Notes under the pieces: generated by a model
What the model saw: the letters and a program-made list of their open reading frames with translations, nothing else
Database searches by the model: none
Told to the model about the DNA's origin: nothing
In this document: piece after piece, positions 1 through 8,984 of the stretch
Layout of the letters: each line of letters begins with the position of its first letter
Position numbering within the stretch: the stretch's first letter is position 1
From: Pedobacter sp. Leaf170
Lineage (GTDB): Bacteria > Bacteroidota > Bacteroidia > Sphingobacteriales > Sphingobacteriaceae
Reading direction: 5' to 3'
Length of the DNA: 64,000 nucleotides
Assembly: GCF_920984665.1 (NCBI RefSeq)
Contig: NZ_CAKLBP010000006.1
Coordinates: 62,001-126,000 of the forward strand
Program-made: the position numbers and the translations under genes

Positions 1-3000
1 TCCGTTTACATAAACTCTGGCATTTTGAATTTTAATTTTCTCCGACCATTTCTTTGGAATAGTGTAACCCAATTCGATGGTACGAGCCCTTAAATAGGTT
101 ACATTGTGCAACCAAAACGTAGAGTTTTTATTGTAGTTACTCAATGAGTTATCGTTATATCGCATGGCCGGATATTTTCCAGGAAGCCATTGACTGTTTA
201 AATCGTAAGGATTTGCCCTGTGCCAGCTATCATCGGCAAAGTTTTGCAGCAATGCACCACCATTTTGGAATGGCCATCTTTGCTCCCAGTTTTGGTTCCA
301 TGAGTACATCGAACCACCAGAAAAATCTGCAACAAAATCAAATCCCTTGTAAGATAAACCGATAGAGAAACCAAACATTAAATTCGGCTGACCGGTTGTT
401 GTGTAACCAATTGGCCTTTCATCCAAGCCATCTATTACACCATCACCATTCTGATCTTTGTAAATCAAATCTCCCGAAAGCAACGTACGGTTACCACGTC
501 CATCCATATTTATTTTGGAATTATTAATTTCCTCAACACTTTGAAATTGGCCCGTAACTTCATAACCCCAGAAAATGCTATTATATCTGTTTTCTCTAGA
601 ATTACGATACTGATCTATAGAGTTATTGAAACGTGGTTTATATGAATCTAAAAATTTACTTCTAGAAAGTGATGCGTTACCGCTAACATTATAATTAAGC
701 TCACCAACCTTATTTCGATAGCTAAGCATAAACTCACCCCCATATTGTGCATCGCTGTTTATGTTTTCATCGCTTAAATTATAACCAAGTTCTGCAGGAA
801 CTAAAATATCATTTTTAGTACCTCTTAAACCAGTACGTTTACGATAGAAATAATCTGCAGAACCACTTAGTTTTCCATCGAATAAAGAGAAATCTGCACC
901 TATATCAGCGATTTTACTTTTAAACCAGCTTAAATTGTTAATAATTGGTCCTTTATCTCTAGAGGTAACGATAGTTTGCCCATCCAGAATAGCAGTACCA
1001 ACATTATAAGTATAGCCTGGTAAATAGGCAAATGGATCGATATTAATGTTATCATCACCCAAAACACCATAAGAACCTCTGAATTTGAAATCAGTTAAGA
1101 TGCTGTTTTCACCAAGCAATTTCTTCATAAAGCCTTCCTGGCTAATTCTCCAGCCAACAGATGCCGAAGGGAAATAGCCTACGCGACGATCGGGAGAAAA
1201 TTTCCATGATGCATCTCTTCTTCCAGAAAATTCGAAATAATATTTATTGTCGAAATTATAATTTAAACGCGTTACGTAACCAATACGGGCTTCTTCCTGC
1301 TGTTGGTCGGTGTAGTCTTGTCCATCTAAATCTGCAAATTGCAATACAGGTAAAACATTTGTTTTTGGTACCGCATGTTGGAAGGTATAAGTACGGAAAC
1401 GATCTAACCTTTCTGCCAACAACAATGCACCAAGCGTATGCTTACCAAATGTACGGTTGTAATTAGCATGTAACTGGTAAGTATTGGTAATAACTTTTTC
1501 GTTTCTTCTTTCGCGATAAGGATTCGAACTACCAACTTTCTTTTCGTAAATCCCGGTTTCAGGGCGATACGTATAAACATCATAAGTATACTCGTGGCCG
1601 TTGATTACGTTATCTGCGATGTAGTAAGAGTATAAACCTTTTAAACTTAAACCTTTAATAGGCGTATCATAATCGGCAGTTAAATTGGTTTGTAAAACTC
1701 TCCAGTCCGAGCGCCAATAGCCGGTTAAGGCTTTGCTTTGTACAGCAAAATTTTCGGTATTGTGCCCAATATCATTTGGATAAAGTGGATTACCATTTGC
1801 ATAGGCTTGCTCTGTTGGGCGGTTACGTAGCAGCGCAAATCTTGCAGCAAAATAATCATCTCCACCCGGTACACCCGGTTGGTCGCGGGTTTCAATCCTA
1901 CCGTTTAATAACATGCTTACCTTAAAGCGGTCGGTAATTTTTGCAGAAACATTACTTTGAATATTGGTTCTGTTAAATTCAAATTCTCTTGCTGTACCGT
2001 AAACGCCTTTTTGGTCTAAACGCGTTGCCGAGATGTAATACGTTAATTTATCTGTACCACCAGATGCATTTAGGTTAACAGAATACTGTGGTGCGTTTGG
2101 TGCAATAATTAAATCTCTCCAATTTTGGCTTTGATAACCATACTCAGTGCCGGCCCTCCATTTATCAAGCTCTGCCTGGGTAATCGCGGTTGTTCCGGTT
2201 CCGTTTAATTCTGCCGTTGCTTTACCTAACATGTAAGTGTAAGCATCGGTAGTTTCAGGAAAACGAACCCAATTTTGCCAGCCTGTGTAAGCATCAACAC
2301 TAAAAGTATTCCTGGTGCTGTTGGCACCACGTTTTGTGGTTACAATGATAACACCATTTGCCGAGCGACTACCATAAATGGCCGCTGAAGCATCTTTTAA
2401 TACGGTTATACTTTCGATGTCATTAGGCGAAATGTTATTAAACTGACCAGCATCCTGCTGAATACCATCAATAACATAAAGCGGATCGCCCATGTTTCTG
2501 ATTTGAATATTTGCGCTAGCACCTGGTCTGCCATCAGGCATACGGAAAGAAACACCTGGAAGCTTACCCGCCAAACCTGTACTTACCGTTGCACCACCGT
2601 GTACACGCTCAAAATCTTTACTAGTGATGGTTGCAACCGCCCCGGTGATGGATTCTCTCTTTTGTGTACCATAACCCACAACAATTACATCATTTAAATC
2701 GCTTGTAGATGGGACCAATCTGATTCGAATATTTGACGAACCATTTAAAGGATATTCTAACGAGTTATAACCCACAAAAGCAACAACTAAAGTTGCATTT
2801 TTATCTTGAACGGTAATTTTAAAATCTCCTGAATCGTTTGTGCTGGTAATAGTTGTAGCACCTTTTACCTTAACGCTAGCGCCTGCAATTTTCTCCCCTT
2901 TTTCATCAGCTACAGTTCCGGTAATAACGGTTTGGGCAAATGCTTGAAAATTTGTAGATAACAATAAAAATAAGAGGCAACTTCCAATAAGGGAAAAATT

Positions 3001-3084
3001 ATACTTCTTAAAACCGTTTTTTTGAGGCGAAAGCCACGAGTAATTCATAGCCCCTCCTCCGGAAGAGGATAAAGTTTTTTTCAT
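1..3084 (-). CDS. SusC/RagA-family TonB-linked outer membrane protein (3' end outside window)
   Basis: This encodes an outer-membrane TonB-dependent receptor of the SusC/RagA family, which imports glycans or peptides with a SusD-type lipoprotein. Reading the minus strand from 3084 gives 1028 open codons to the window edge. A signal peptide ending in AFAQ lies near residue 50, followed by a carboxypeptidase-like regulatory domain (GTVADEKGEKIAGASVKVKG), the typical VIVVGYGTQKRESITGAV box and a plug with VLKDASAAIYGSRSANGVI. The last visible residues (NARVYVNG) are near the usual C-terminus, so probably fewer than 100 residues are missing. An alternative ATG at 3048 would remove 12 residues; both starts leave the signal peptide intact. 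The gene is divergent from a two-component regulator that probably controls it. The SusD partner would lie to the left of the window. Confidence 0.95.
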   Translation of the reverse strand, partial: MKKTLSSSGGGAMNYSWLSPQKNGFKKYNFSLIGSCLLFLLLSTNFQAFAQTVITGTVADEKGEKIAGASVKVKGATTITSTNDSGDFKITVQDKNATLVVAFVGYNSLEYPLNGSSNIRIRLVPSTSDLNDVIVVGYGTQKRESITGAVATITSKDFERVHGGATVSTGLAGKLPGVSFRMPDGRPGASANIQIRNMGDPLYVIDGIQQDAGQFNNISPNDIESITVLKDASAAIYGSRSANGVIIVTTKRGANSTRNTFSVDAYTGWQNWVRFPETTDAYTYMLGKATAELNGTGTTAITQAELDKWRAGTEYGYQSQNWRDLIIAPNAPQYSVNLNASGGTDKLTYYISATRLDQKGVYGTAREFEFNRTNIQSNVSAKITDRFKVSMLLNGRIETRDQPGVPGGDDYFAARFALLRNRPTEQAYANGNPLYPNDIGHNTENFAVQSKALTGYWRSDWRVLQTNLTADYDTPIKGLSLKGLYSYYIADNVINGHEYTYDVYTYRPETGIYEKKVGSSNPYRERRNEKVITNTYQLHANYNRTFGKHTLGALLLAERLDRFRTYTFQHAVPKTNVLPVLQFADLDGQDYTDQQQEEARIGYVTRLNYNFDNKYYFEFSGRRDASWKFSPDRRVGYFPSASVGWRISQEGFMKKLLGENSILTDFKFRGSYGVLGDDNINIDPFAYLPGYTYNVGTAILDGQTIVTSRDKGPIINNLSWFKSKIADIGADFSLFDGKLSGSADYFYRKRTGLRGTKNDILVPAELGYNLSDENINSDAQYGGEFMLSYRNKVGELNYNVSGNASLSRSKFLDSYKPRFNNSIDQYRNSRENRYNSIFWGYEVTGQFQSVEEINNSKINMDGRGNRTLLSGDLIYKDQNGDGVIDGLDERPIGYTTTGQPNLMFGFSIGLSYKGFDFVADFSGGSMYSWNQNWEQRWPFQNGGALLQNFADDSWHRANPYDLNSQWLPGKYPAMRYNDNSLSNYNKNSTFWLHNVTYLRARTIELGYTIPKKWSEKIKIQNARVYVNG

Positions 3085-3252
3085 AAAATAGTTTATTTTG
3101 GTTAGTTACTAATCGGGAAGTTTTTTACCGCCCGAATTATTATATTTCAAATATGAACGATTTCAGGTGTGACTATTCTATCAATTTGTATCAATATTTC
3201 TTCAATTTGTTTCTATTTCTCAGTAAAATATTATCTATCTTCACTCAGATAC

Positions 3253-3264
3253 TAAAACGTTTTA
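3253..3264. promoter_or_regulatory. Perfect 12-bp palindrome in the SusC/regulator divergent promoter region
   Basis: TAAAACGTTTTA is a perfect palindrome lying almost centrally in the 299-bp gap between the divergent SusC gene and the sensor kinase gene. The rest of the gap is AT-rich with no ORF. It could be an operator. The core resembles LacI-type sites, but no LacI gene is in the window, so the binding protein is unknown. Confidence 0.3.
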
Positions 3265-3383
3265 AAATGTTCCAAATCAATTATTATTAAAATTGTATCA
3301 TCAATTCTACATATAATTTCAAAAATGATTTCGTATTATTAATAAGCCTTGTGCAGTATCTTAATTAGCCAAATGTTTACCAC

Positions 3384-6300
3384 TTGAAAAAGTTATTTTT
3401 TTTTACCCTGATATTGCTTCTGGCGGAAATTTCTTCTGCTCAGCCTTACTATTTCCGGCACTACCAGGTTGAGAATGGCTTATCAAACAATACTGTTTTT
3501 TGTACTGCGCAAGATGAAAATGGCTTTATGTGGTTTGGTACTAAAGATGGCCTAAACAGGTTTGATGGTTATCAATTTAAAACTTACCGACATGATGAAG
3601 ATCAGGCAGGTAGCCTGGGTAACGATTTAGTTTACGATTTGCACAAAGATTCGGATAACAGACTCTGGATAGGTACAAATAATGGTGTTTACCAATTCAT
3701 CCCACAAACCGAACAATTTGTAATTATAAAGGGTACAGAAAATTTCAGGATAAATGATTTAAACTCCGATAAGCAAGGTAATCTGTGGATTATTTCTTTA
3801 TCACGAGTGTACATTTACAATACCAGGCTAAAAAAATTGTATGCTTTTGGCAAAAACGCTCCATTTGATGCAAATTCTGTTTCGGTGATGCATGATGGTG
3901 GTATTTGGATTAGTACCATGCAAGGCACTATTGAAGAGTATAATCCAGCGAAAAAGGATTTTAAATCTCACTTTGTGATGAGTAAAACAAACCCTCAGGA
4001 AAGTAGTTGGGCAAACCGAACACTTGATGTTGGTAACCAGAAAATTCTAATTGGAACGGCAAACCAAGGGATTAAATTATTTGATAGAACAACCGGTTTA
4101 ATTAAAGATATTTTAACTTTTAATGATGACAAAACATCTATCTATGTTAGAGATATTATACAAGCCGGCCCGGACGAATTCTGGGTGGCGACCGAATCGG
4201 GCATCTACATTTACTCAAGTAAAAAAGTTATCCGATTAAAAAAACAGTACAGCAACCTGTATTCGCTTACAGATAACGCCATTTACACCGTTTTTAAAGA
4301 TCGCGAAAACGGCATTTGGGCAGGCACCTATTTTGGCGGTGTAAATTATTATTCAAGTCAGTATTCAATATTTACAAAGTATTTTCCGCAAAGAGATAAC
4401 AAAGCCATCAGCGGTAGCGATGTTAGGGAAATCTGTAAAGATGCTAACGGTAATTTATGGATTGGTACTGAAGACGCCGGACTAAATATGCTCGATGTGA
4501 AAACCGGATTATTCTCAAATTTTCTTCCGAATGGAAAGCCAACAAGTATTTCTTATTATAACATCCATGGCTTATTGGTTGATGGAAATAAGCTCTGGAT
4601 TGGAACTTTTGAACATGGACTGGATATCTTAGACATTAAAACAAAGAAAGTTATCAAACATTATTCTGCTGGTAAAGGCAATAAATTACGTACAAATTTT
4701 ATCGTTAGTTTTTATAAAACCCGCAAAGGCGAAATTCTGGTTGCAACCATTTCCGGATTGTACCGCTACGACAGGAAAAATGATGATTTTGAGTTGGTGG
4801 ACAATATACCGGTTGTATTTTATGAGGTTATAACCGAAGATAGCGATGGGCATATTTGGGCCGGAACTTTTAACGATGGAATAATTTGTTTTAGATTGGA
4901 TAGAAATGATGTTTCCCAATATAAAAACGACCCGAAAAACATCAAAAGCCTAAGCCACAACACCATAAACGGCGTTTTACAAGATAGCAAGAAGAACATT
5001 TGGATAAGCACAGATGGTGGTGGACTAAATCTTTATAATCCAAAAGAAAATAACTTTACCCGCATTACCAGCAAGGATGGGTTGCCAAGTAATTTTCTTT
5101 TCAGAATTATTGAAGATGAATATAAAAAATTGTGGATTGGTAGCACACGAGGCTTAATAAATTATAATCCGGCAGATAAATCGGTAAAAGTTTATTCCCG
5201 TTCAAACGGTTTGCTTACCGATCAGTTTAATTATAACTCAGGTTTTAAAGATGATGACGGACGAATTTATTTTGGTAGTGTAAGGGGTTTAATCAGTTTC
5301 AAACCAGAAGATTTAAAAAATTATGCAGTTACGCCATCAATTAAGTTAACCGGTTTCCAGATTGACAATGAAGAAAGTAAAATTTCCAGCCAGGATTCGG
5401 TACTAAATAAATCAATTTTATATACAGATAATATAAAGCTTAATGATTCACAATCTTCATTCAGTATTGATTTTGCAGCCTTAAGTTACGTATCGCCAGA
5501 TATGACCCAGTATGCTTACCGAATGGAAGGTTTGAGCAATAAATGGATTTATTTAAAAACCAACAGGAAAGTATATTTCACAAAATTAGCTGCCGGAAAC
5601 TATGTTTTTGAAGTTAAAGCTTTAATAAATGGCGCCGGAAACTGGAGTGAGCACAACCCCCGGGTTGCAATAACAATCCTCCCACCCTTTTACGAAAGTA
5701 ATTTAGCTTATTTAATTTACGCTATACTATTAATCGGCATTGCTTATTTTACCATTCGGGGCTACCATTTAAAAATGGAAGCCAGAACAAACCGAAGGAT
5801 AGAACTTTTTGAGAACAAAAAGGAAAAAGAAATATATCAGGCTAAAATAGAATTTTTTACCAACATTGCCCACGAGATAAGAACGCCATTAACCTTAATT
5901 AAAGGGCCAATGGAAAAAGTAATTAAGCAAGCCGCAACCGTTCCTTTCATTGAGAAAAACCTAAGGGTTATGAATCGGAATACCGACCGATTGTTGAAGC
6001 TGACTAATCAGTTATTAGATTTTAGAAAAACAGAAGTAAACGGCTTCTCGCTAAACTTTGTAAAGGCAAACATTTCAGAATTTCTGAAAGAAATAAACCT
6101 GATTTTTCAGCCAATGGCTGAAGAAAAAAATCTTATCTTTTTACTTACAATGCCCGAAGCGCCATTTTTTGCTTATGTTGATACCGAGGCATTTTACAAA
6201 ATTATTAGTAACCTAACGGATAATGCAATTAAATACGGCGAAAAACTGACAGAAATAAAATTGGTGATTGAGGATGAAAATGCAGATTTATTTAAAATTG

Positions 6301-6554
6301 AAGTCGTAAACGATGGGCCAACCATTGCGGCAGATTTAAGAAATAAAATATTTGAACCTTTTTTCAGGGCAACCGAACAGCAAATTAAGCAAGGCACAGG
6401 AATAGGCCTTTCAATTTCAAAATCACTGGCAGAATTGCATGACGGGAATTTATTTGCTACAACAAATAAGCTCGGTCAAAACATATTCGTGCTCGAACTC
6501 CCGATACATCAACTTATCGAATTTAACTTGAAAGGACAATGGAAAAAACAATAG
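3384..6554 (+). CDS. Sensor histidine kinase of a split hybrid two-component system (Reg_prop / Y_Y_Y / HisKA)
   Basis: The 1056-residue protein has the sensor half of a Bacteroidetes hybrid two-component system. It begins with a signal peptide (MKKLFFFTLILLLAEISSAQ). About 650 residues of two-component regulator propeller repeats follow (recurrent WIGT and GLNRFD motifs), then a Y_Y_Y domain at about 700-765 and one membrane helix at about 774-794. The cytoplasmic kinase has an H-box with NIAHEIRTPLTLI (phospho-acceptor His830) and a HATPase with NLTDNAIKYGE and GTGIGLSISKSL. The start is TTG; no in-frame ATG lies upstream. The protein stops right after the ATPase domain. The receiver and AraC parts usually fused to it are in the next gene, which overlaps by 16 nt. 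Divergence from the SusC gene suggests it senses the glycan imported there (inference). Confidence 0.93.
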   Translation: MKKLFFFTLILLLAEISSAQPYYFRHYQVENGLSNNTVFCTAQDENGFMWFGTKDGLNRFDGYQFKTYRHDEDQAGSLGNDLVYDLHKDSDNRLWIGTNNGVYQFIPQTEQFVIIKGTENFRINDLNSDKQGNLWIISLSRVYIYNTRLKKLYAFGKNAPFDANSVSVMHDGGIWISTMQGTIEEYNPAKKDFKSHFVMSKTNPQESSWANRTLDVGNQKILIGTANQGIKLFDRTTGLIKDILTFNDDKTSIYVRDIIQAGPDEFWVATESGIYIYSSKKVIRLKKQYSNLYSLTDNAIYTVFKDRENGIWAGTYFGGVNYYSSQYSIFTKYFPQRDNKAISGSDVREICKDANGNLWIGTEDAGLNMLDVKTGLFSNFLPNGKPTSISYYNIHGLLVDGNKLWIGTFEHGLDILDIKTKKVIKHYSAGKGNKLRTNFIVSFYKTRKGEILVATISGLYRYDRKNDDFELVDNIPVVFYEVITEDSDGHIWAGTFNDGIICFRLDRNDVSQYKNDPKNIKSLSHNTINGVLQDSKKNIWISTDGGGLNLYNPKENNFTRITSKDGLPSNFLFRIIEDEYKKLWIGSTRGLINYNPADKSVKVYSRSNGLLTDQFNYNSGFKDDDGRIYFGSVRGLISFKPEDLKNYAVTPSIKLTGFQIDNEESKISSQDSVLNKSILYTDNIKLNDSQSSFSIDFAALSYVSPDMTQYAYRMEGLSNKWIYLKTNRKVYFTKLAAGNYVFEVKALINGAGNWSEHNPRVAITILPPFYESNLAYLIYAILLIGIAYFTIRGYHLKMEARTNRRIELFENKKEKEIYQAKIEFFTNIAHEIRTPLTLIKGPMEKVIKQAATVPFIEKNLRVMNRNTDRLLKLTNQLLDFRKTEVNGFSLNFVKANISEFLKEINLIFQPMAEEKNLIFLLTMPEAPFFAYVDTEAFYKIISNLTDNAIKYGEKLTEIKLVIEDENADLFKIEVVNDGPTIAADLRNKIFEPFFRATEQQIKQGTGIGLSISKSLAELHDGNLFATTNKLGQNIFVLELPIHQLIEFNLKGQWKKQ

Positions 6555-7354
6555 CGAACAACCTAATCAGCAAAGAAGATAAAGCAGAAAAATTTGTGGT
6601 TTTACTGGTTGATGATGAAGAAGAAATTCTGAATTTTATAGCTGATGATTTAAGAGAAAAATATCAGGTTTTAACGGCAAGAAACGGTAATGAAGCTTTA
6701 CAGATTTTAAGCCAGGAAATTGTACAGTTAGTAATTAGCGATGTAATGATGCCCGAAATGGACGGTTATCAGCTTTGCGAAAGAATGAAATCCAGCCTTG
6801 AATTTAGCCACATCCCTGTAATTTTACTCACTGCAAAAAACAGTTTACAAGCCAAAATTGAAGGTTTGGAATTAGGCGCCGATGCTTACGTTGAAAAACC
6901 TTTTTCGCCTGAATTTTTGCAGGTTCAGGTTGCATCTTTAATTAAAAACAGAAATAAAATCAAAGCATACTTTGCGAGTTCTCCTTTAATCCATATTAAA
7001 ACAATGGCTTATTCTAAAAGCGATGAACATTTCTTAGAAAAGCTTCATAACCTAATTAACAACCAATTAGATAACCCTGAGTTGGATGTAGAACACCTGG
7101 CAGAGCACATGAACATGAGCCGCCCGACATTGTACCGAAAAATAAAATCTATTTCAAACTTAAGTCCGAATGAATTAATAAACATTGCCCGCCTAAAAAA
7201 AGCTGCAGAGTTACTAAATGATGGCGATTTGAAGATTTATGAAATATCTGAAAAGGTTGGTTACAGCTCTCAAACGCATTTTGGACGTAATTTCTCTAAA
7301 CAATTCGGCATGTCTCCATCAGAATATATTCAATCGAAAAACATCAAAAAATAA
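6539..7354 (+). CDS. Response regulator with receiver and AraC-type DNA-binding domain
   Basis: This 271-residue protein is the regulator half of the split hybrid system. The receiver domain spans about residues 20-135, with the acidic pocket LLVDDEEEI, phospho-acceptor Asp68 in VISDVMMPEMDGY, and the conserved lysine in YVEKPF. An AraC-type helix-turn-helix domain spans about 165-268 (LAEHMNMSRPTLYRKIK, then YEISEKVGYSSQTHFGRNFSKQFGMSPSEY). The ATG lies inside the last codons of the kinase gene in the -1 frame, giving a 16-nt overlap that suggests translational coupling. The likely target is the divergent SusC promoter region (inference). In most Bacteroidetes this module is the C-terminal part of a single protein. 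Confidence 0.93.
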   Translation: MEKTIANNLISKEDKAEKFVVLLVDDEEEILNFIADDLREKYQVLTARNGNEALQILSQEIVQLVISDVMMPEMDGYQLCERMKSSLEFSHIPVILLTAKNSLQAKIEGLELGADAYVEKPFSPEFLQVQVASLIKNRNKIKAYFASSPLIHIKTMAYSKSDEHFLEKLHNLINNQLDNPELDVEHLAEHMNMSRPTLYRKIKSISNLSPNELINIARLKKAAELLNDGDLKIYEISEKVGYSSQTHFGRNFSKQFGMSPSEYIQSKNIKK

Positions 7355-7357
7355 CAA

Positions 7358-8236
7358 TTACCTGCTATCTGATTTTTTAAAGGAAGCAAATATTTTCTTG
7401 ATTCCTAAAGCAACAGGAACCATTAATAAACCAGCAATTAAACCTAAAGCCAACTCTTTAATAAAGGTTAGCATCGTTGGAAAAATATGATGAATGTAAT
7501 CGATATTATGATTGAAAATACCACCGGCAACCAAAATTAACGCAATAGTGCCAATAACGCCCAAAGCTTTAATAATTAATGGAAGGGCTTTAACTAAAAT
7601 ATGTCCTAAACCCGATAAAAAACCTTTATCATTAGATTTTTTTATCAATTTAAAACCAGCATCATCCATTCTAACAATTAGTGCAACAATGCCGTAAACG
7701 CCTACTGTTGCTAAAATTGCTACCACAGAAACGGTTAAAATCTGCATGGTTAAACTTTTATCCAAAACAGTTCCCAAAGCAATAATTACTATCTCTACAG
7801 AAAGTATAAAATCTGTTGTAATTGCCGATTTTACCTTCGCTTTTTCGGCCTCATCATCACGTTCAAGCACTTTTTTTACAACCTTTTCAGTTGGTTTAGG
7901 CCGATGGAAAAGAAATTCTATAATTTTCTCTACGCCTTCATAAGCCAGGTATAAACCACCTAAAATTAAGATGTACTTTATCGCAATCGGAAAAAATACG
8001 TTGAGCAACAAGGCAATAGGTACAATAATAATTTTGTTAATAAGAGAGCCTTTGGTAATTGCCCACAATACAGGTATTTCTCTTGAAGATAAAAAACCCG
8101 TAGCCTTTTCGGCATTTACAGCCAAATCATCGCCTAAAATACCAGCTGTTTTTTTTGTTGCAATTTTGGCGGTAACCGCCACATCATCCATTAACGCTGC
8201 TATATCATCTAAAATTGCAAAAAAACCCGAAGCCAT
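7358..8236 (-). CDS. DUF808 family inner membrane protein (YedI-like)
   Basis: The 292-residue protein has the DUF808 signature: the N-terminal stretch MASGFFAILDDIAALMDDVA, then KIATKKTAGILGDDLAVNAEKA, and hydrophobic helices at about 75-110, 145-165, 170-190, 215-240 and 255-280. The length matches the family, which includes E. coli YedI. The function of the family is not established. It is convergent with the preceding regulator gene, with only 3 bp between the stop codons, so the two are not co-transcribed. Confidence 0.92.
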   Translation of the reverse strand: MASGFFAILDDIAALMDDVAVTAKIATKKTAGILGDDLAVNAEKATGFLSSREIPVLWAITKGSLINKIIIVPIALLLNVFFPIAIKYILILGGLYLAYEGVEKIIEFLFHRPKPTEKVVKKVLERDDEAEKAKVKSAITTDFILSVEIVIIALGTVLDKSLTMQILTVSVVAILATVGVYGIVALIVRMDDAGFKLIKKSNDKGFLSGLGHILVKALPLIIKALGVIGTIALILVAGGIFNHNIDYIHHIFPTMLTFIKELALGLIAGLLMVPVALGIKKIFASFKKSDSR

Positions 8237-8383
8237 AAATTGTACCTTTTTATCTGCTGCAAATTATACATTCAAATTTAAATTAGAGGCATTTTTAATG
8301 GATTAATTTGCAGAATTAAAGCTTTTACAATACCTGATGGATAAATTATAATTATCTTTAGTCAGGCATCAATAATAAACCCT

Positions 8384-8747
8384 ATGCATTTGAGGGAAAT
8401 CAAACCCGGTAATTCTTTAAGCGCTTTTGTAAGGTATTATCGAATTATTGATTTTGAATTTGATGGAAAAATTATTATCCCTCCTAAAATTTACACGCCT
8501 AGGCCAGAACAATGCTTTAATGGAGCTTACTGCTGGCGACACCATTTTTCTGCCCCGAAACATACCGCACACCTGGATACAATTAAGCGATAAAGGTAAA
8601 TTAGTATATTTTGTACAACCGGCTGGCAAAGCCGAAGCGTTTTTTCGTGCAATGAATAATTTAGACCATAAGCCATCAAAAGAAGAAGTGGATAAATTAC
8701 ATGAAGCCTGTGGAATGAAAGTTATCGGCCCAGGATTAAGCCTTTAA
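8384..8747 (+). pseudogene. Chimeric remnant: AraC-family N-terminus joined to cupin C-terminus
   Basis: Two gene fragments in different frames abut here. From ATG 8384, about 43 codons encode MHLREIKPGNSLSAFVRYYR and on to IYTPRPEQC, which resembles the N-terminal domain of Bacteroidetes AraC-family regulators. That reading then runs into unrelated residues and stops at 8593. From about 8510 a second frame encodes ELTAGDTIFLPRNIPHTWIQ through to IGPGLSL, which resembles the C-terminal half of a cupin-domain protein and stops at 8747. The AraC DNA-binding domain and the cupin N-terminal half are both missing. A deletion joining two formerly adjacent genes explains this best. Neither fragment is likely to be functional. 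Confidence 0.7.
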
Positions 8748-8922
8748 CCAAAAATGATGCTATGTCACATGCAGGAGCTCATGAATGATTAAAATAAATT
8801 TGCTGTCTCGTTACTCCCTCGATTGCGGGAATTGTAAATCATATAAATTACGATGTGACTCGCCTTATGATGCCTGGTCAAGCGGAGTAATATGTACACT
8901 CAAAATAGTTAAATTTTAAAAT

Positions 8923-8956
8923 AAAAGCCTTCAGAACAGTTATTCTGAAGGCTTTT
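8923..8956. terminator. Bidirectional hairpin terminator
   Basis: A perfect 14-bp stem (AAAAGCCTTCAGAA, 8923-8936, pairing with 8943-8956) encloses a 6-nt loop. Read leftwards it follows the siderophore receptor gene that ends at 8985, and T-rich flanks make it usable from either direction. The rest of 8748-8984 shows no gene. Confidence 0.75.
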
Positions 8957-8984
8957 AAAAATTTATAAAGAATTCTTTTTAAAC

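Noticed and set aside
144..2697. Plus-strand open frames within the first 3 kb
   Set aside because: They lie antisense to a continuous SusC-family reading frame with clear domain motifs; they show no coding features of their own.
6539..6554. Programmed -1 frameshift fusing the kinase and AraC regulator
   Set aside because: The A-run is read TGG AAA AAA CAA, so it does not present X XXY YYZ in the correct phase, and the regulator has its own ATG in the overlap.
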